Shown: positions 49,425-59,690, numbered from the stretch's first letter. The stretch is 64,000 nt of DNA from Inia geoffrensis (GCA_036417435.1 CM070910.1:13271501-13335500), one strand, 5' to 3'. A program made the numbers and translations. The notes: generated from the letters alone by a model not told the origin.

Positions 49425-51775
49425 CAGGCATAACTTGGAGATATTGTGTGTTTGGTTCTAGATTACCACGATAAAGCGAATATAGAAATAAACTGAGTCA
49501 CATGAATTTTTTGGCTTCCCAGTGCACATAAAAGCTATATTTACATTGTATGTCTAAAAAATAATGTAATACTTTAAAAATACTTCATTGTTAAAAATTT
49601 TTAACCATCATTTGAGCCTTCAGCAAGCTGTAATCTTTTTGCTGGTGGAGGGACTTACCTCGATGTTGTTGACTGATCAAGGTTGTGGTTGCTGAAGTTT
49701 GGGTGGCTGTGGAAATTTCTTAAAATAAGACAATTATAAAGTTTGCCACATCAATTGATTCTTTCTATCTGGAGCAATTTTCTGTAGCACTCAATGCTGT
49801 CTGATAGCTTTTTACTTCTTTCAGAACTTCTTTCAAAATTGGAGTCAATCCTCTAACCCTGCCACTACTTTATCAATTAAGTTTATGTCATCTTCTAAAG
49901 TCTGTGATGCCACTTCAACAATCTTCACAACATCTTCACCAGGAGTAGTTTCCATCTCAATAAACCACTTTAATCATCCATAAGAAGAAACTCCACGTCC
50001 ATTAAAGTTTCACCTTGAAATTGCATCAATTCAGTCACATCTTTAGGCTCCACTTCTAATTCTAGTTCTTTGCTATTTCCACCACATCCACAGTTATCTC
50101 CTCCACTGAAGTCCTGAACCCTCCAAAGTCACCCAGGAGGGTTGGACTCATCTTCTTCCAAACTACTGTTAATGTTGATATTTTGACCCCTTTCAATGAA
50201 TCACAAATGTTCTTAATGGTATCTAGAATGGGGAATTCTTTCCAGAAGTTTTCAATTTACTTTGCCCAGATCTATCAGAGGAATCACTATCCTATGGCAG
50301 CTATAGGGTTACAAAAAGTGTTTCTTAAATAATAAGACTTGAAAGTGGAAATTACTCTGATCCATGGGCTGCAGAATGGATATTGTGTTAGCAGGCATGA
50401 AAACAACATTGATCTCATTGTACATCTCCATCAAAACTCTTGGGTGACCAGGTGCTTTGTCAGTGAGCAGCAATATTTTGAAAGTGATCTATTTTTCTGA
50501 GCAGTAGTTCTCATCAGTGGGATAAGAATATTCAGTAAACCATGTTGTAAACAGATGTGCTGTCCTCCAGGCTTTGTTGTTCCATTTCTAGAGCACAGGC
50601 AGAGTAGACTGAGCATAATTTTTAAGGGCCCAAGGATTTTTGGAATGGTAAATGGGCACTGGCTTCAATTTAAAGTCACCAGCTGCATTAGCCCCTAACA
50701 GGAGAGTCAGCCTGTCCTTTGAAACTTTGAAACCAGGCATTGACTTCTCCTCTCTAGCTAGAAAGTCCTACATGGCACCTTCTTCCAACGTGAGGCTATT
50801 TCGTCTACACTGAAAAGCTGTTGTTCAGTGTAGCCACTTGCATTAATGGTCTGAGCTGGGTCTTCTGGATGACTTGCTGCACCTTCTCCATCAGCACGGG
50901 CTGCCTCACTCTGTGCTTTGATGTTATGGACAAGACGGCCTCTTTCCTTAAATCTCATGAATCACCTCTGCTAGCTCCACACTTTTCTTCTGCAGCTTCC
51001 TCTCCTCTCTCGGCCTTCAGAGAATTGAAGAGAGTTAGGGACTGGCTCTGGGTTCGGCTTTGGCTTAAGGGAATGTGGTGTCTGGTTTAATCTTCTATCC
51101 AGACTGCTCAAACTTTCTCCATATCAGCAGTAAGGCTGTTTCACTGTTTTATCATTCGCGTGTTCACTGGAGCAGCACTTTTAATCTCCTCCAATAACTT
51201 TTCCTTTGGATTCACATCTTGGCTTTATGGCCCAGGAGGACTAGCTTTCACCCTATCTCAGCATTAAAAATGCTTTCCTCGCTAAACTTATTTTTAGCTT
51301 TAGATTTAAAGTGAGAGGCATGCGACTCTTCCTTTCACTTAAACATTTAGAGGCCATGGTAAGGTTATTAGTTGGCCTATCTTAAATACTGTTCCGTCAC
51401 AGGGAATAGGGAGGCCTGAGGAGAGGGAGAGAGAAGGGGATGGCTGGTCAGTGGGTCAGTCAGAATACACACAACACTTACTAAGTTTGTCAGGTTATAT
51501 GGGCACAGTTTGTGGTGCCCCAAAACAATTACAACAGTAACACCAAAGATCACTGATCACAGATCACCATAACAAGTATAATAATAATGAAAATGTTTGA
51601 TATATTGCAAGAATTACCAAAATGTGACACAGAGACATGAAGTGAGCAAATACTGTTGGAAAAATGACACCGATAGGCCTGCTTGATGCAGGGTTGACAC
51701 AAACCTTCACTTGTAAAAAAATGCAACATCTGTGAAGTGCAATAACTTGGAGCACAATAAAAAGAGGTATGCCTA
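49425..51775 (-). mobile_element. Tigger1 DNA transposon, near full length
   Basis: Terminal inverted repeats 'caggcataacttgg' at 49,425 and 'aggtatgccta' at 51,765-51,775. Nearly the entire ~2.4 kb consensus is present between them, with the transposase reading on the minus strand. It sits within MER2 and is preceded by a TA (49,423-49,424). It is inactive. Confidence 0.93.
49600..51357 (-). pseudogene. Tigger1 transposase pseudogene
   Basis: The DDE transposase of Tigger1 (pogo/CENP-B-related, would cut and paste the element) reads from an ATG at 51,357 leftward. Recognisable parts are the HTH-side start (51,360-51,180), a 66-codon open piece at 50,958-50,758 with the SVDEI motif that carries the first catalytic Asp, and a 61-codon region near 50,616-50,431. 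The block around 50,440-50,465 reads TDKAPGH, keeping the second Asp, and QPMDQ at ~50,360-50,375 keeps the third. Stops and frameshifts break it into fragments of at most ~90 codons, so it is dead. Confidence 0.88.
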
Positions 51776-52423
51776 TCTACAAGAAACTTGAGCATCCATG
51801 GATTTTGCTATCTATGGGCATCCTGAAATCCATAGCCCCATAGATACTGAGGGATGACTATACTAAAATGTCTATTAGCAGCAGAACAGATACATAAATG
51901 GTATATTATATTCATTTTATTATGGCATAGTATATTCTTACAATAGAATACTATATAGTAATGAAAATAAATCTACATCTCATGCATCAACATGGATAAA
52001 CTCGAAATCTAATATTAAGTGAAAAAAGCAAGTCACAAAAGAATACACACTGTTTAATTCTGTTTGTATAAAGCGTGAAAACAGGCAAAACTATACAAAA
52101 TGTTTTTAGCAGTACATATATGTGGTAAGTGGAATAATGCCCCCTCCAAAGATGTCCTCCAAGGATGTAATCCTCCAAAACTGTTAATATATATCTTACT
52201 TGGTAAAAGAGACTTGGAGGATGTGGTCAACTTAAGGACCTTGAGAACGGTCGATCATCCAGGTGGGTCCAATCTAATTACATGGATCTTTAAAGGCAGA
52301 GAGTCTCTTCCAGCTGTGGTCAGAAGGAGACTAAGTGACAAAGTCACTTAGGGGGAGACTAAGTGTGACCGAGGAAGAAGGGTCAGAGAGATGCAGCATT
52401 ACTAACTTTAAAGATGGAAGAAG

Positions 52424-52633
52424 GGGCTTCCCTGGTGGTGCGGTGGTTGAGGGTCCGCCTGCCGATGCAGGGGATGGGGGTTCGTGTCCCGGTCCGGGAG
52501 GATCCCACGTGCCACGGAGCGGCTGGGCCCGTGAGCCATGGCCGCTGAGCCTGCGCGCCTGGAGCCTGTGCTCCGCAGCGGGAGAGTCCACAGCAGTGAG
52601 AGGCCCGCGTACCGCAAAAGAAAAAAAAAAAAA
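52424..52633 (+). mobile_element. CHR SINE with target-site duplication
   Basis: Full-length with intact B-box-like 'ggttcgtgtcccgg', end 'gaggcccgcgtaccgc' and poly-A. The repeats 'aagatggaagaag' (52,411) and 'aagatgtaagaag' (52,634) form the target-site duplication. Its many CpGs create the long open frames seen on both strands here. Confidence 0.96.
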
Positions 52634-52667
52634 AAGATGTAAGAAGACGAGCCAAGGAATGTGGAGG

Positions 52668-53280
52668 TGTAATAGGGGCGGGGACCCTAGTGCAGCGGTT
52701 GGAGGTCCCTCTCTGCCAACTGTCAGCCTTGCAGGGGTCCTCATGGCAGACAGTGTGGTGAGAGGCGGATCGGGGTTCCCCCCGGGGCCCTCCAGGCCCT
52801 CTGTCCCCGGGTTGGCGGAAGAGCTGGGGGACCCCGGGGACAGGCGGGAGGCTGTGTCCTGCAGGGCTCCGGAGGCCTGGCCACAGCAATCCACGGCCCG
52901 GGCGCAGGCCTTGAAGCAGCAGCGAACCTCTTCCCCAGCCCCAGCTCTGTGACCTGATGGTAGTGGCCGTCTCCATGGGTCTCAGTCCGCGCAACCCAGC
53001 CTGCATTTGGGCTACCCGAGAAGCCTGAGGGCCGGCGGGGTCCTGGGCACCTGGCTCCCTCAGTGATGACGGTTGGGTAGGGTCTGGGGACCTGGCCCTG
53101 AGGGAGACAGCAACTGAGATCTGCCTCTTCAGCTGGGCCTCAGCACTGGTGGGACGATGCAGACTGGGTGCTGGATGACTGCTCCCGGGCAGGGTAACCG
53201 GCCCTTGCAGGGACCCCCTCTTCTTAGCCAGGACCTGGACCTTGGAGGGCGACAGTTGAGCCTTGGGACCTTGCCCTCTT
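52668..53280. other. GC- and CpG-rich block of unknown origin
   Basis: By eye about two thirds G+C, with about 25 CpGs counted by hand, in a window that is otherwise AT-rich. On the minus strand one frame is open without a stop from about 53,328 to 52,383, running into the SINE; the first Met is at 53,006. High GC makes stops rare, so openness alone is weak evidence. The translation is Pro/Ser/Arg-rich with no motif I recognise. It could be U3 of a GC-rich LTR, a host sequence picked up by a retroelement, or a retrocopy fragment in antisense. Confidence 0.4.
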
Positions 53281-53497
53281 TGTGAGAACAGAGAGTAACA
53301 TTTGTTTGGTGGAGGTTTACAGGAACATCATGACCTGACCTTGACCTGACCTCAAGAACAAAGGATCTGACACCAAGAAGTCTGCAACAACTAACCACGC
53401 CCCTTCCTCACCTTTCCTGCAAAAGAGCTTTGCTGAAAGCTTTCGGGGAGTTCAGGGTTTCTAAGGCATGAGCCACTGTCTCCTTTCATGGCCCTGC

Positions 53498-53503
53498 AAT
53501 AAA
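53498..53503 (+). promoter_or_regulatory. AATAAA polyadenylation signal in LTR
   Basis: AATAAA within 'gccctgcaataaaccttt', followed ~45 bases later by a T/GT-rich stretch, the layout of a retroviral R/U5 boundary. Confidence 0.55.
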
Positions 53504-53730
53504 CCTTTATCTGCTCCAAACTCTGACGTTTTGGTTTGTTTGGCCTCACTGTGCGCTGGGCCCATGGACATGCGTTTCGTAACAGGTAGTCTCTAGAAGC
53601 TAGGCAAGAAAATGGACTCTCCCCTAGAGCCTCTAGAAAGAAATGCAGCCCTATTAAAACTTTGATTTTATAGCCAGTGAAATCCATGTCAGAACCCAAA
53701 CCTACAGAACTGTAAGATAATGTATTCGTT

Positions 53731-53965
53731 TTTTTCTTTCTTTTTTTTTTTTTTTTTTTTTTTGGCGTTACGCGGACCTCTCACTGCTGTGACCCCCTCC
53801 CGTTGCAGAGCACAGGCTCCAGACGCACAGGCTCAGCGGCCAACCGGCCATGGCTCACGCGCCCAGCCGCTCCGCGGCACGTGGGATCCTCCCGGACCGG
53901 GGCACGAACCCGTGTCCCCTGCATCGGCAGGCGGACTCCCAACCACTGTGCCACCAGGGAAGCCC
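53731..53965 (-). mobile_element. CHR SINE, reverse orientation
   Basis: A poly-T tract of >25 bases, 'ggcgttacgcggacctctc' to 'ccaccagggaagccc'. Target-site duplication 'tgtattc' at 53,721 and 53,966. A small internal duplication (ggccaaccggcca) distinguishes this copy. Confidence 0.95.
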
Positions 53966-54035
53966 TGTATTCATATTTTTTAAGCCACGAGTTTGTGGTA
54001 ATTTACTATGTCAGCAATAGAAAACGAATACAATA

Positions 54036-55149
54036 TACAGGTGCTAGGAATTTCTTTTAATGTATAAGAATGCATTAACACAAAATCCAGAGTCGGAGAG
54101 CATACTCAGGGACAGCTGAGGTCCTGGGAAATGTTTTAATTCTCAAAATGGTAAATGCATGGCAGTTACTTTTATTATTTTTATTATTGTTCATTAAATT
54201 GTGCATATATGTTATTATGAATGATATATTTAATGTATAAAAATATTTTTAAAGGCAAAGCCATAGACTAGGGGTGATCCTATAGGAGGAGCATCACCTT
54301 AGTACCCTGACTGGACATCTGCTAAGGTTGTAGATTTGCTCATCAACCCCATGACTAGATGGATGACAGAGAGTACGAGTGACAGGATACCCTTCTGCAC
54401 TCTCTACCCTTGGGGATAAGTGTTGTGTGAATTTCTCATGATCATGTGGACATCGTGAAACTTACCTATGTTGGAGCCAACTTGCTGGCATCCCAGCCAA
54501 GAGGACTTCCACTCAGTGAGAAGATTCCAGCCACAAGGGTCTGTGGGGAGACCATCAGTGGCAGGGCCTGGTGTGAGAGGGGTTGTGGAAGTGCTGGAAG
54601 AGGTATAAGGGAACTGTACAGTGGGTGTCCCTGCACGGCCCTCCTAAGAACCCACACGTACTCACAGACAGCAGCATCTGGACCTGTGCCATCCAAATGA
54701 AAATGCCAGCCCATTCGTGTCTGTCTCCAAAGCACATACACCAACAAGGAGAGCACAGCAGCCAAGACCAGTTAAGTAAAGAGATGTTTGCTCTTTTCTC
54801 TACAGTTTTCCTCCCTGACTCCTTCCAACCCGGTGGCTCCTAGATAGAAGAGGTTGGGGACAGAGTGACAGAGCAGACTGTGCCCAGTCTTCATTCCAAG
54901 TCTCTGGTGCCAAGAGCCTGTCCTGCATGGGAAGAAAAAGGGTTCTGAAAAAGAGAAAAACTTAAACTGGGCTGGGTGAGTTTAATAATGGAAAGTGACC
55001 AGGTAATTATGGAATCTGCCCAACATATCATCAAGGAATGGTAAAAAGGGATTTGATACAGAAAGGTCAAATAAAAAGCTGTCAACCTAGTATTCTACCA
55101 AACTGATACTGCTTAAAAAAAAAAAAAAAAAAGTAGATAGTAAAGTGTA
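54036..55149. other. Unassigned DNA
   Basis: No gene recognised. The 54,440-54,850 part is less AT-rich and has overlapping frames of 60-99 codons on both strands, none with a domain. Confidence 0.4.
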
Positions 55150-55430
55150 GTGTTCAAGTTCAAAGCCAGTGGGGATTATAGACCCTGCATCAAGTGCCAT
55201 AGCTCAGCCACTCTTTAACCCTAGATAATTTATCTAGGCTTCTTTTTTTCTTTTTAACTCATCTGAAAATGTAGACTAAATCCCCCAAAAAGTATATCCG
55301 TTTGCTCAATTTCTAAAAAAAGATAATAGCACCTGTTTTATAGAGTTTTGAGGGTTACATCAAATTATAGACATAAAGTAAACACTGTGCTTGGCACACA
55401 GTGGGCACTCATTGAATGTGAACTCAAATG
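55150..55430 (+). mobile_element. MIR SINE
   Basis: 'agtgccatagctcagccactc' (core), 'agataatagcacctgttttatagagttttgagggttacat' and 'actgtgcttggcacacagtgggcactca' match MIR in order. Confidence 0.75.
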
Positions 55431-55439
55431 ACTGCCCGA

Positions 55440-55735
55440 GAGTTAGGGAACTCAGAACTCGGGAAGGCTTTCTGGAAATGGTGACTTCTGGGCTACAGGA
55501 TGAATAATAGCCTGCAGAGAGGAGGCCCTGGGGACCCTGGGGGTTGCTGGTGAACAGGGGGAAGTGAGAACCACATAAGCCAAGAAACAAAGAAGGAAAC
55601 AGAAGCACTGTGATGTTTGAAGGGTGGGGAAGGGATGGTGTACAAACATTTTCGTGTTCCTGGAGCATAAACTGTCAGTCAAGGAGAAAAGTCTGAAAAA
55701 GGGAAGTAAGGACAAGATCATGAAAAGCCTCAAGG
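55440..55735 (-). mobile_element. L2 LINE remnant, minus strand
   Basis: 'gaaggctttctggaaatggtgacttctgggctacaggatgaataatag' and 'caagatcatgaaaagcctcaaggg' are reversed L2 blocks (aaggcttcctggaggaggtgacatctgagc ... agatcatgaagggcct). Confidence 0.6.
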
Positions 55736-55744
55736 GCCCCATTT

Positions 55745-55860
55745 CATAACCATCCATGCTCTGCATCCCATCAAAAAGTCCAAACTTTTCAGTCATTATA
55801 CATACAAGGTCCTTTTGGATCTGGCTTCTGTCCACTTTTCAAAATTCAAAAGCTTATGCC
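55745..55860 (+). mobile_element. L2 LINE remnant, plus strand
   Basis: 'atcaaaaagtccaaacttttcag' and 'acaaggtccttttggatctggcttctgtcc' are forward L2 blocks, directly following a reversed L2 piece. Confidence 0.6.
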
Positions 55861-56054
55861 GGGCACAGATAGATAGATGATTCCAGCACACCTGAGATTC
55901 CCTGAATGCATTGGAGGTGTCCTGTCACAGAGCTCTGCTCACATTATTGTCAATGCTTGAAACAGCCTTATTCTCCTTTCATGTGGTAAATTCCTTCTTT
56001 TAAATTTAATGCAGTTGGCACCACCAATAGGAAGCCTTGTCATCCATTTGTTTT

Positions 56055-56267
56055 GTTTTTTTGTTTTTGTTTTTTGCAGTACGCGGGCCTCTCACTGTTG
56101 TGGCCTCTCCCGTTGCGGAGCACAGGCTCCGGACGTGCAGGCTCAGCGGCCATGGCTCACGGGCCCAGCCGCTCCGTGGCATGTGGGATCCTCCCGGACC
56201 GGGGCACGAACCCGTGTCCCCTGCATTGGCAGGCGGACTCTCAACCACTGCGCCACCAAGAAAGCCC
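56055..56267 (-). mobile_element. CHR SINE, reverse orientation
   Basis: T-rich tail broken by G (ttgtttttgtttttt), 'gcagtacgcgggcctctcac' to 'ccaccaagaaagccc'. Target-site duplication 'catccatttgtttt' (56,041) and 'catccttttgtttt' (56,268). Confidence 0.96.
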
Positions 56268-56281
56268 CATCCTTTTGTTTT

Positions 56282-56560
56282 AATTCAACAAATATTTACC
56301 AGTACTTCTTCATATGTGGCACTGAGCAAGATGCTGAGGAAGCCAAGTCCTTGCCCACAAGAAACGAAAGGCTCATGAGGGAGGTGACCAAATAAATAGG
56401 TAATGACTAAACAATATTATGTCTCAGATCAGTACAGGGCGCTCGGAGAGTTCTAGACATCTACCCCAAGCCCCTGAGATCAGAGAATGTTTCCCTCATG
56501 CCAAGGATTCTCTCCCTGGTTCCTATCACTGCCACTTAGACTGCTAGGAGATGTAGGAGG
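56282..56560 (-). mobile_element. L2/L3 LINE remnant, minus strand
   Basis: 'attcaacaaatatttaccag', 'gtggcactgagcaagatgctgagg' and 'aagtccttgcccacaagaaacg' match the reversed L2/L3 3' region. Confidence 0.6.
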
Positions 56561-56599
56561 GGGACGAGAAGAAGGTGAAGGCGTGATAAAATTGATTGT

Positions 56600-56840
56600 G
56601 CTTTAGTATGTGTCAGAAGCTATGATAAAGCACTTTGCATGAACGTCTTATGTAATCCTCCCAACAATCCTATAAAACATCTAGCTATTATTCCCATTTC
56701 AAAGATGAAAACACTCAAGCTGAGGTAAATCAACTTGCCAGTGTCACCCAGCTAGTGAAGGGGAGAGCTGAAACTCTAGCCTCTATCAGATTAATTCCAA
56801 TTCCCGGCCGTAAAACACTGCACCATGCTCTTTGTATAGC
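56600..56840 (-). mobile_element. MIR SINE, minus strand
   Basis: 'cctcccaacaatcctataaaacatctagctattattcccatttcaaagatgaaaacactcaagctgagg', 'aacttgccagtgtcacccagctagtgaaggggagagctgaa' and 'ccgtaaaacactgcaccatgctc' are a nearly full reversed MIR. Confidence 0.88.
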
Positions 56841-56914
56841 AGCAAAATGTCTCCGTTTTTAAAAGATGAATATAGATGGAGGGCAGTTATCACAATTCAC
56901 TATAAATATGGTTT

Positions 56915-57115
56915 ATGTGTCTGTCTTCCTCATTAGGCCACATCCTTCTAGACTCTGGGAGATTCTCTAGGGCATAGGAAATAGAGCTTATTTATTATTC
57001 ACCTGTTACCTATGGTCTCCAACAGGTAGAGGACTCAGAGTTAGCCCTCAGTAAATGTTAATTTACTGCATGAATGCAGATATGAATGAATGAATCCTTA
57101 AATGAATGAATTATC
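56915..57115 (+). mobile_element. L2 LINE 3' end
   Basis: 'ctagactctgggagattctctagggcataggaaatag' and 'gttagccctcagtaaatgtt' followed by GAATGAAT units match the L2 3' UTR and terminus. Confidence 0.6.
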
Positions 57116-57719
57116 TTAAGAGCTGGAAAGACGTGAACACATGGGAAAAGCCACAGAGCTTTAGAGGATGGTCACAGCAGGGAACAGGCAAGGGTCCAGG
57201 CCAAGATGGCAAGTTGCTAGCATCAGAGAGGTCCAACGGTAGGCAAGAGGCAGATGTCCTGGCTGCTAGGCAGATCTCGGTGTCAAGAACTTGGCAATAG
57301 GAAATAGATGGGCAAGCAGACTGGCAGGTGGTTGGCAGCAAGGGCTTTGGAAGCAGGTAGCAGGTAGTGCAGCACGAAAGCAGGACCTCATTTCTTTTAA
57401 GAACTTGAGTAATAGAGTGGTACTCCTATTCTAGACTGCCAAAGTAGGCATTCAGAGGCAAAAGGAGCAAAAACAAAAGGAGACGATCTGAAGCCAGGAT
57501 TCAAGGTCAGAGCTGCACCAAGAGAGGCTATAGATGCAGAGCCAACGGGCTCTGCCTACAGGTCTCTCGGTATTGCCTCTTTCCGGAAACCTCTTGCTCT
57601 TTGGACCAAGAGGCCCTGTTGGTTAAGCCTGTTTATAGTAATTTATTGGTCTCGGCTGTGGGGATAGGGGGGCTGTGGAAGAAGGACGTCCAGCACATCG
57701 TTATTAAAGGAAAGTTTCA
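57116..57719. other. Unassigned purine-rich DNA
   Basis: GGCAAG/GGCAGA-type short motifs recur, but no gene or named repeat was recognised. Frames of 64-76 codons on both strands are shadows of each other. Confidence 0.4.
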
Positions 57720-58640
57720 GTGATCAGGCCAAACTAGTGGAGTCATCCTTGATTCTTCAAATTCTTTTATACCACACATCCAAACAGTCAGCAAATCCTG
57801 TAAACTCCACTTCGAAAGTGTATCAAGCATCTGACTGCTCCTGAAGACTTCCGCTGGTACGACTCTGGTCCACACCACCATCATCCCTCATGGAGTCAAC
57901 TGCAATAGTCCCCTAACCCCACTGCCGGCTTCGGCTCTTGCCCTCCTGCCCCAGGCCATAGCCAGAGTGGTCCTATTCTCATTTTGCCCCATTTTCTATT
58001 TGGTTGTTGTCTTTTTCTTATTGATAATTAGTAGTTTTTTAGGAAGTTGTGTTATATACACATTGCAAATAATCTTCTCAGAAGCTATGGCTTCCTTCGT
58101 GGCACTCCTTTATTCAGAACCCTCTGATAGCTCTCCAATTCTCCAAAAGTATAAGCCAACATCCTGAGCTACGAGGCAGTACATGATTACCTTCTCTTTC
58201 TCTTTCTAACCTCATCTCATAAAACTCCTCCCATGTGTTCATTGCTGTTGTGACTATGACAGACATACTCTCACCTCAGGGCCTTTGCACTGGCTGATAC
58301 CTCTGCTGGAATGTTCTTTCTCCAGGTATCCACTAACTCAATTTCTTGCTTCCTTCGTATCTTTTCTCAAATATCACCTGCTCAGTGAGGCCTTTTTGCT
58401 ACCCTATGTACAATTTCAGAATCCTTTCCAACTCACATGCCCACACACTGTCCTCTTTTACTGATTTATTTTTCCCCCTTATCACTTATAATTATCTAAC
58501 TTACTATACATTTTATTTATTTACCTTGATTTGTGTTTGTCTCTATTACTAGAATATAAGCCCCATATGCTTAGGGATTCCTATTTGTTTTGCTCCTTGC
58601 TTTGGAACTTGTCAAGGAGCTTTTCAGAGCCTTTAATATG
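57720..58640 (+). mobile_element. L2 LINE, long 3' portion
   Basis: The best-preserved L2 here: 'cagcaaatcctgtaaactccacttc', 'actgcaatagtcccctaac', 'agccagagtggtcc', 'gaaccctctgatagctctcc', 'cacctcagggcctttgcactgg', 'ctactagaatataagcccc'. It includes the decayed end of L2 ORF2 and most of the 3' UTR, split by a short L1 piece. Confidence 0.88.
57982..58083 (-). mobile_element. L1M sliver inside the L2, minus strand
   Basis: 'cattttctatttggttgttgtctttttcttattgat' and 'cacattgcaaataatcttctcag' are reversed L1M 3' UTR text, ~100 bases, with L2 sequence on both sides. Confidence 0.65.
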
Positions 58641-59690
58641 CATTCATCAAATCCCAAGAAAGAAATTCAGAGATCAATTTGCATTATCCCAGCTTATTTA
58701 TCAAGTGAACTTATTGTTTCCAGAGTACTGACTTTAAAGGGAAAACAACAGTCTGAGAGTTCTTCAAGAACCATTGTCCTGAATATAGACAGTTCCCCCT
58801 TTTTCAAATTCCTTTGACTCCTAATTGACTAGAAGAGAGATTTCAAATACCAGACAAATATAACGTATCAGATATTGCTAATAATCACCATCATATTTCT
58901 TCCTTAATCTTAGATGTGGCCTCAGAATTCTACTCCACACAGTACTAGTAGTAGTTAATTAGAATTGGTGTGGAGATGAAATGAATTTGCCATATCTGAG
59001 ATTTTAACTCCTCTTCCACCACAGTGTAGCCTCAACTGACATTTAAAACTTTATAACGTTATATAACTAAGCCATACTAATCAAGTTTTCCTATACGTAT
59101 CCTGTAATTCTCACTGAACCAACACACAATCTTGATATCATATTGTGGTTTCCAACACAAAAGCCCTTCTGCACATCTCAGCATATACAATTGGTCTCTA
59201 TTCTTTGCTGGTCACTCAGAGGGCCACAGTCACTCATAAGCACATGAGCATGATCTCTCTGGACTCTATGCTACTCACCACTTCATTTCTTATGTTCTGA
59301 TTCGTCTATGCAACCTTCACAGAGCCCTGCATAATGCCTTGCACATTGAAGGTGCTTAATATTTTCTAAGTAGCCGTCAACCAAAAGTATAACCAGTAAC
59401 TTTCTATTTAAATATGTTATATGCTCAATCTCTCCTTTGAATTCTTATTGCAAATCTGCAAGCCATTCTAAACCAGTCCCGCGCAATACAAAGAAAGTTT
59501 TATGGGTGCAATTCCATGGGCTGCTTTGATCCTGTGTCGTTTCTATGCTGTGCAGTTGAGAGTTCTGACTGTAAAACATACAATTTCCTTTTTCATCATT
59601 CTCTGGCCTACCTCCTGGAAAGAAAAGATAAAAGCACATTATCTTAAGTGTTCTCATTGATTTCCTCTGGCAACTTCATGTATGTAAAGC
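58641..59690. other. Unassigned DNA with an L2 3' end
   Basis: 'cctgcataatgccttgcacattgaaggtgcttaat' at ~59,325-59,360 is a diverged L2 terminus (+). Nothing else was recognised. Confidence 0.45.

Larger units (their letters stand above)
49360..51860. mobile_element. MER2 DNA transposon, split by Tigger1
   Basis: The left half (49,360-49,424: 'cagctgaccctgtttatccac' then 'gattggctctgtg') and right half (51,776-51,860: 'acttgagcatccatggattttg' to 'gatactgagggatgacta') are the ends of MER2, a Tigger/pogo-related non-autonomous element. TA dinucleotides at 49,358-49,359 and 51,861-51,862 flank it, the target duplication expected for Tc1/mariner-superfamily elements. Confidence 0.85.
48991..52118 (+). 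mobile_element. Old L1 3' region, split by a MER2/Tigger1 nest
   Basis: Left part ends 'aagaatattcatatcagcaatgtttttaatagcctcc' at ~49,357. The same consensus resumes at 51,861 with 'aaaatgtctattagcagcagaac', then 'atagaatactatatagtaatg' and 'aaaaaagcaagtcacaaaagaatac'. The 2.5 kb between (49,360-51,860) are DNA transposons. Confidence 0.75.
52668..53584 (+). mobile_element. Retroviral LTR-like insertion, GC-rich
   Basis: The ~0.9 kb insert separates two adjacent blocks of the MLT1 LTR. Its right end has LTR 3' features: AATAAA at 53,498-53,503, a GT/T-rich stretch, and an end '...gtaaca'. The left end may start with TG at 52,668. The stretch 53,281-53,584 (starting 'tgtgagaacagagag') reads like a class I ERV LTR of artiodactyls. 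The left two thirds are unlike any LTR I know. A clean target duplication is not visible. Confidence 0.5.
52120..54035 (+). mobile_element. MLT1-type LTR broken by three insertions
   Basis: The MaLR LTR blocks appear in order but scattered: 'gatgtcctccaaggatgtaatcctcc', 'cttggaggatgtggtcaacttaaggaccttgag', 'catccaggtgggtccaatctaatt' (before 52,423); 'cgagccaaggaatgtgg' (52,648-52,665); 'ctctagaagctaggcaag', 'ctcccctagagcctctagaaagaaatgcagccct', 'cagaactgtaagataatg' (53,589-53,730); and 'taagccacgagtttgtggtaatttactatg' (53,980-54,035). Without the insertions it is ~0.55 kb. An old solo LTR, no coding interior. Confidence 0.8.

Noticed and set aside
52335..53006. Open frames of 187-207 codons on both strands
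   Set aside because: They cross SINE and LTR boundaries, overlap in three frames and owe their length to high GC. No start context or protein family supports them; only the underlying GC-rich block is kept as a finding.
54466..54843. Overlapping frames of 60-99 codons on both strands
   Set aside because: Mutual shadows in a moderately GC-rich stretch with no domain or splice context.
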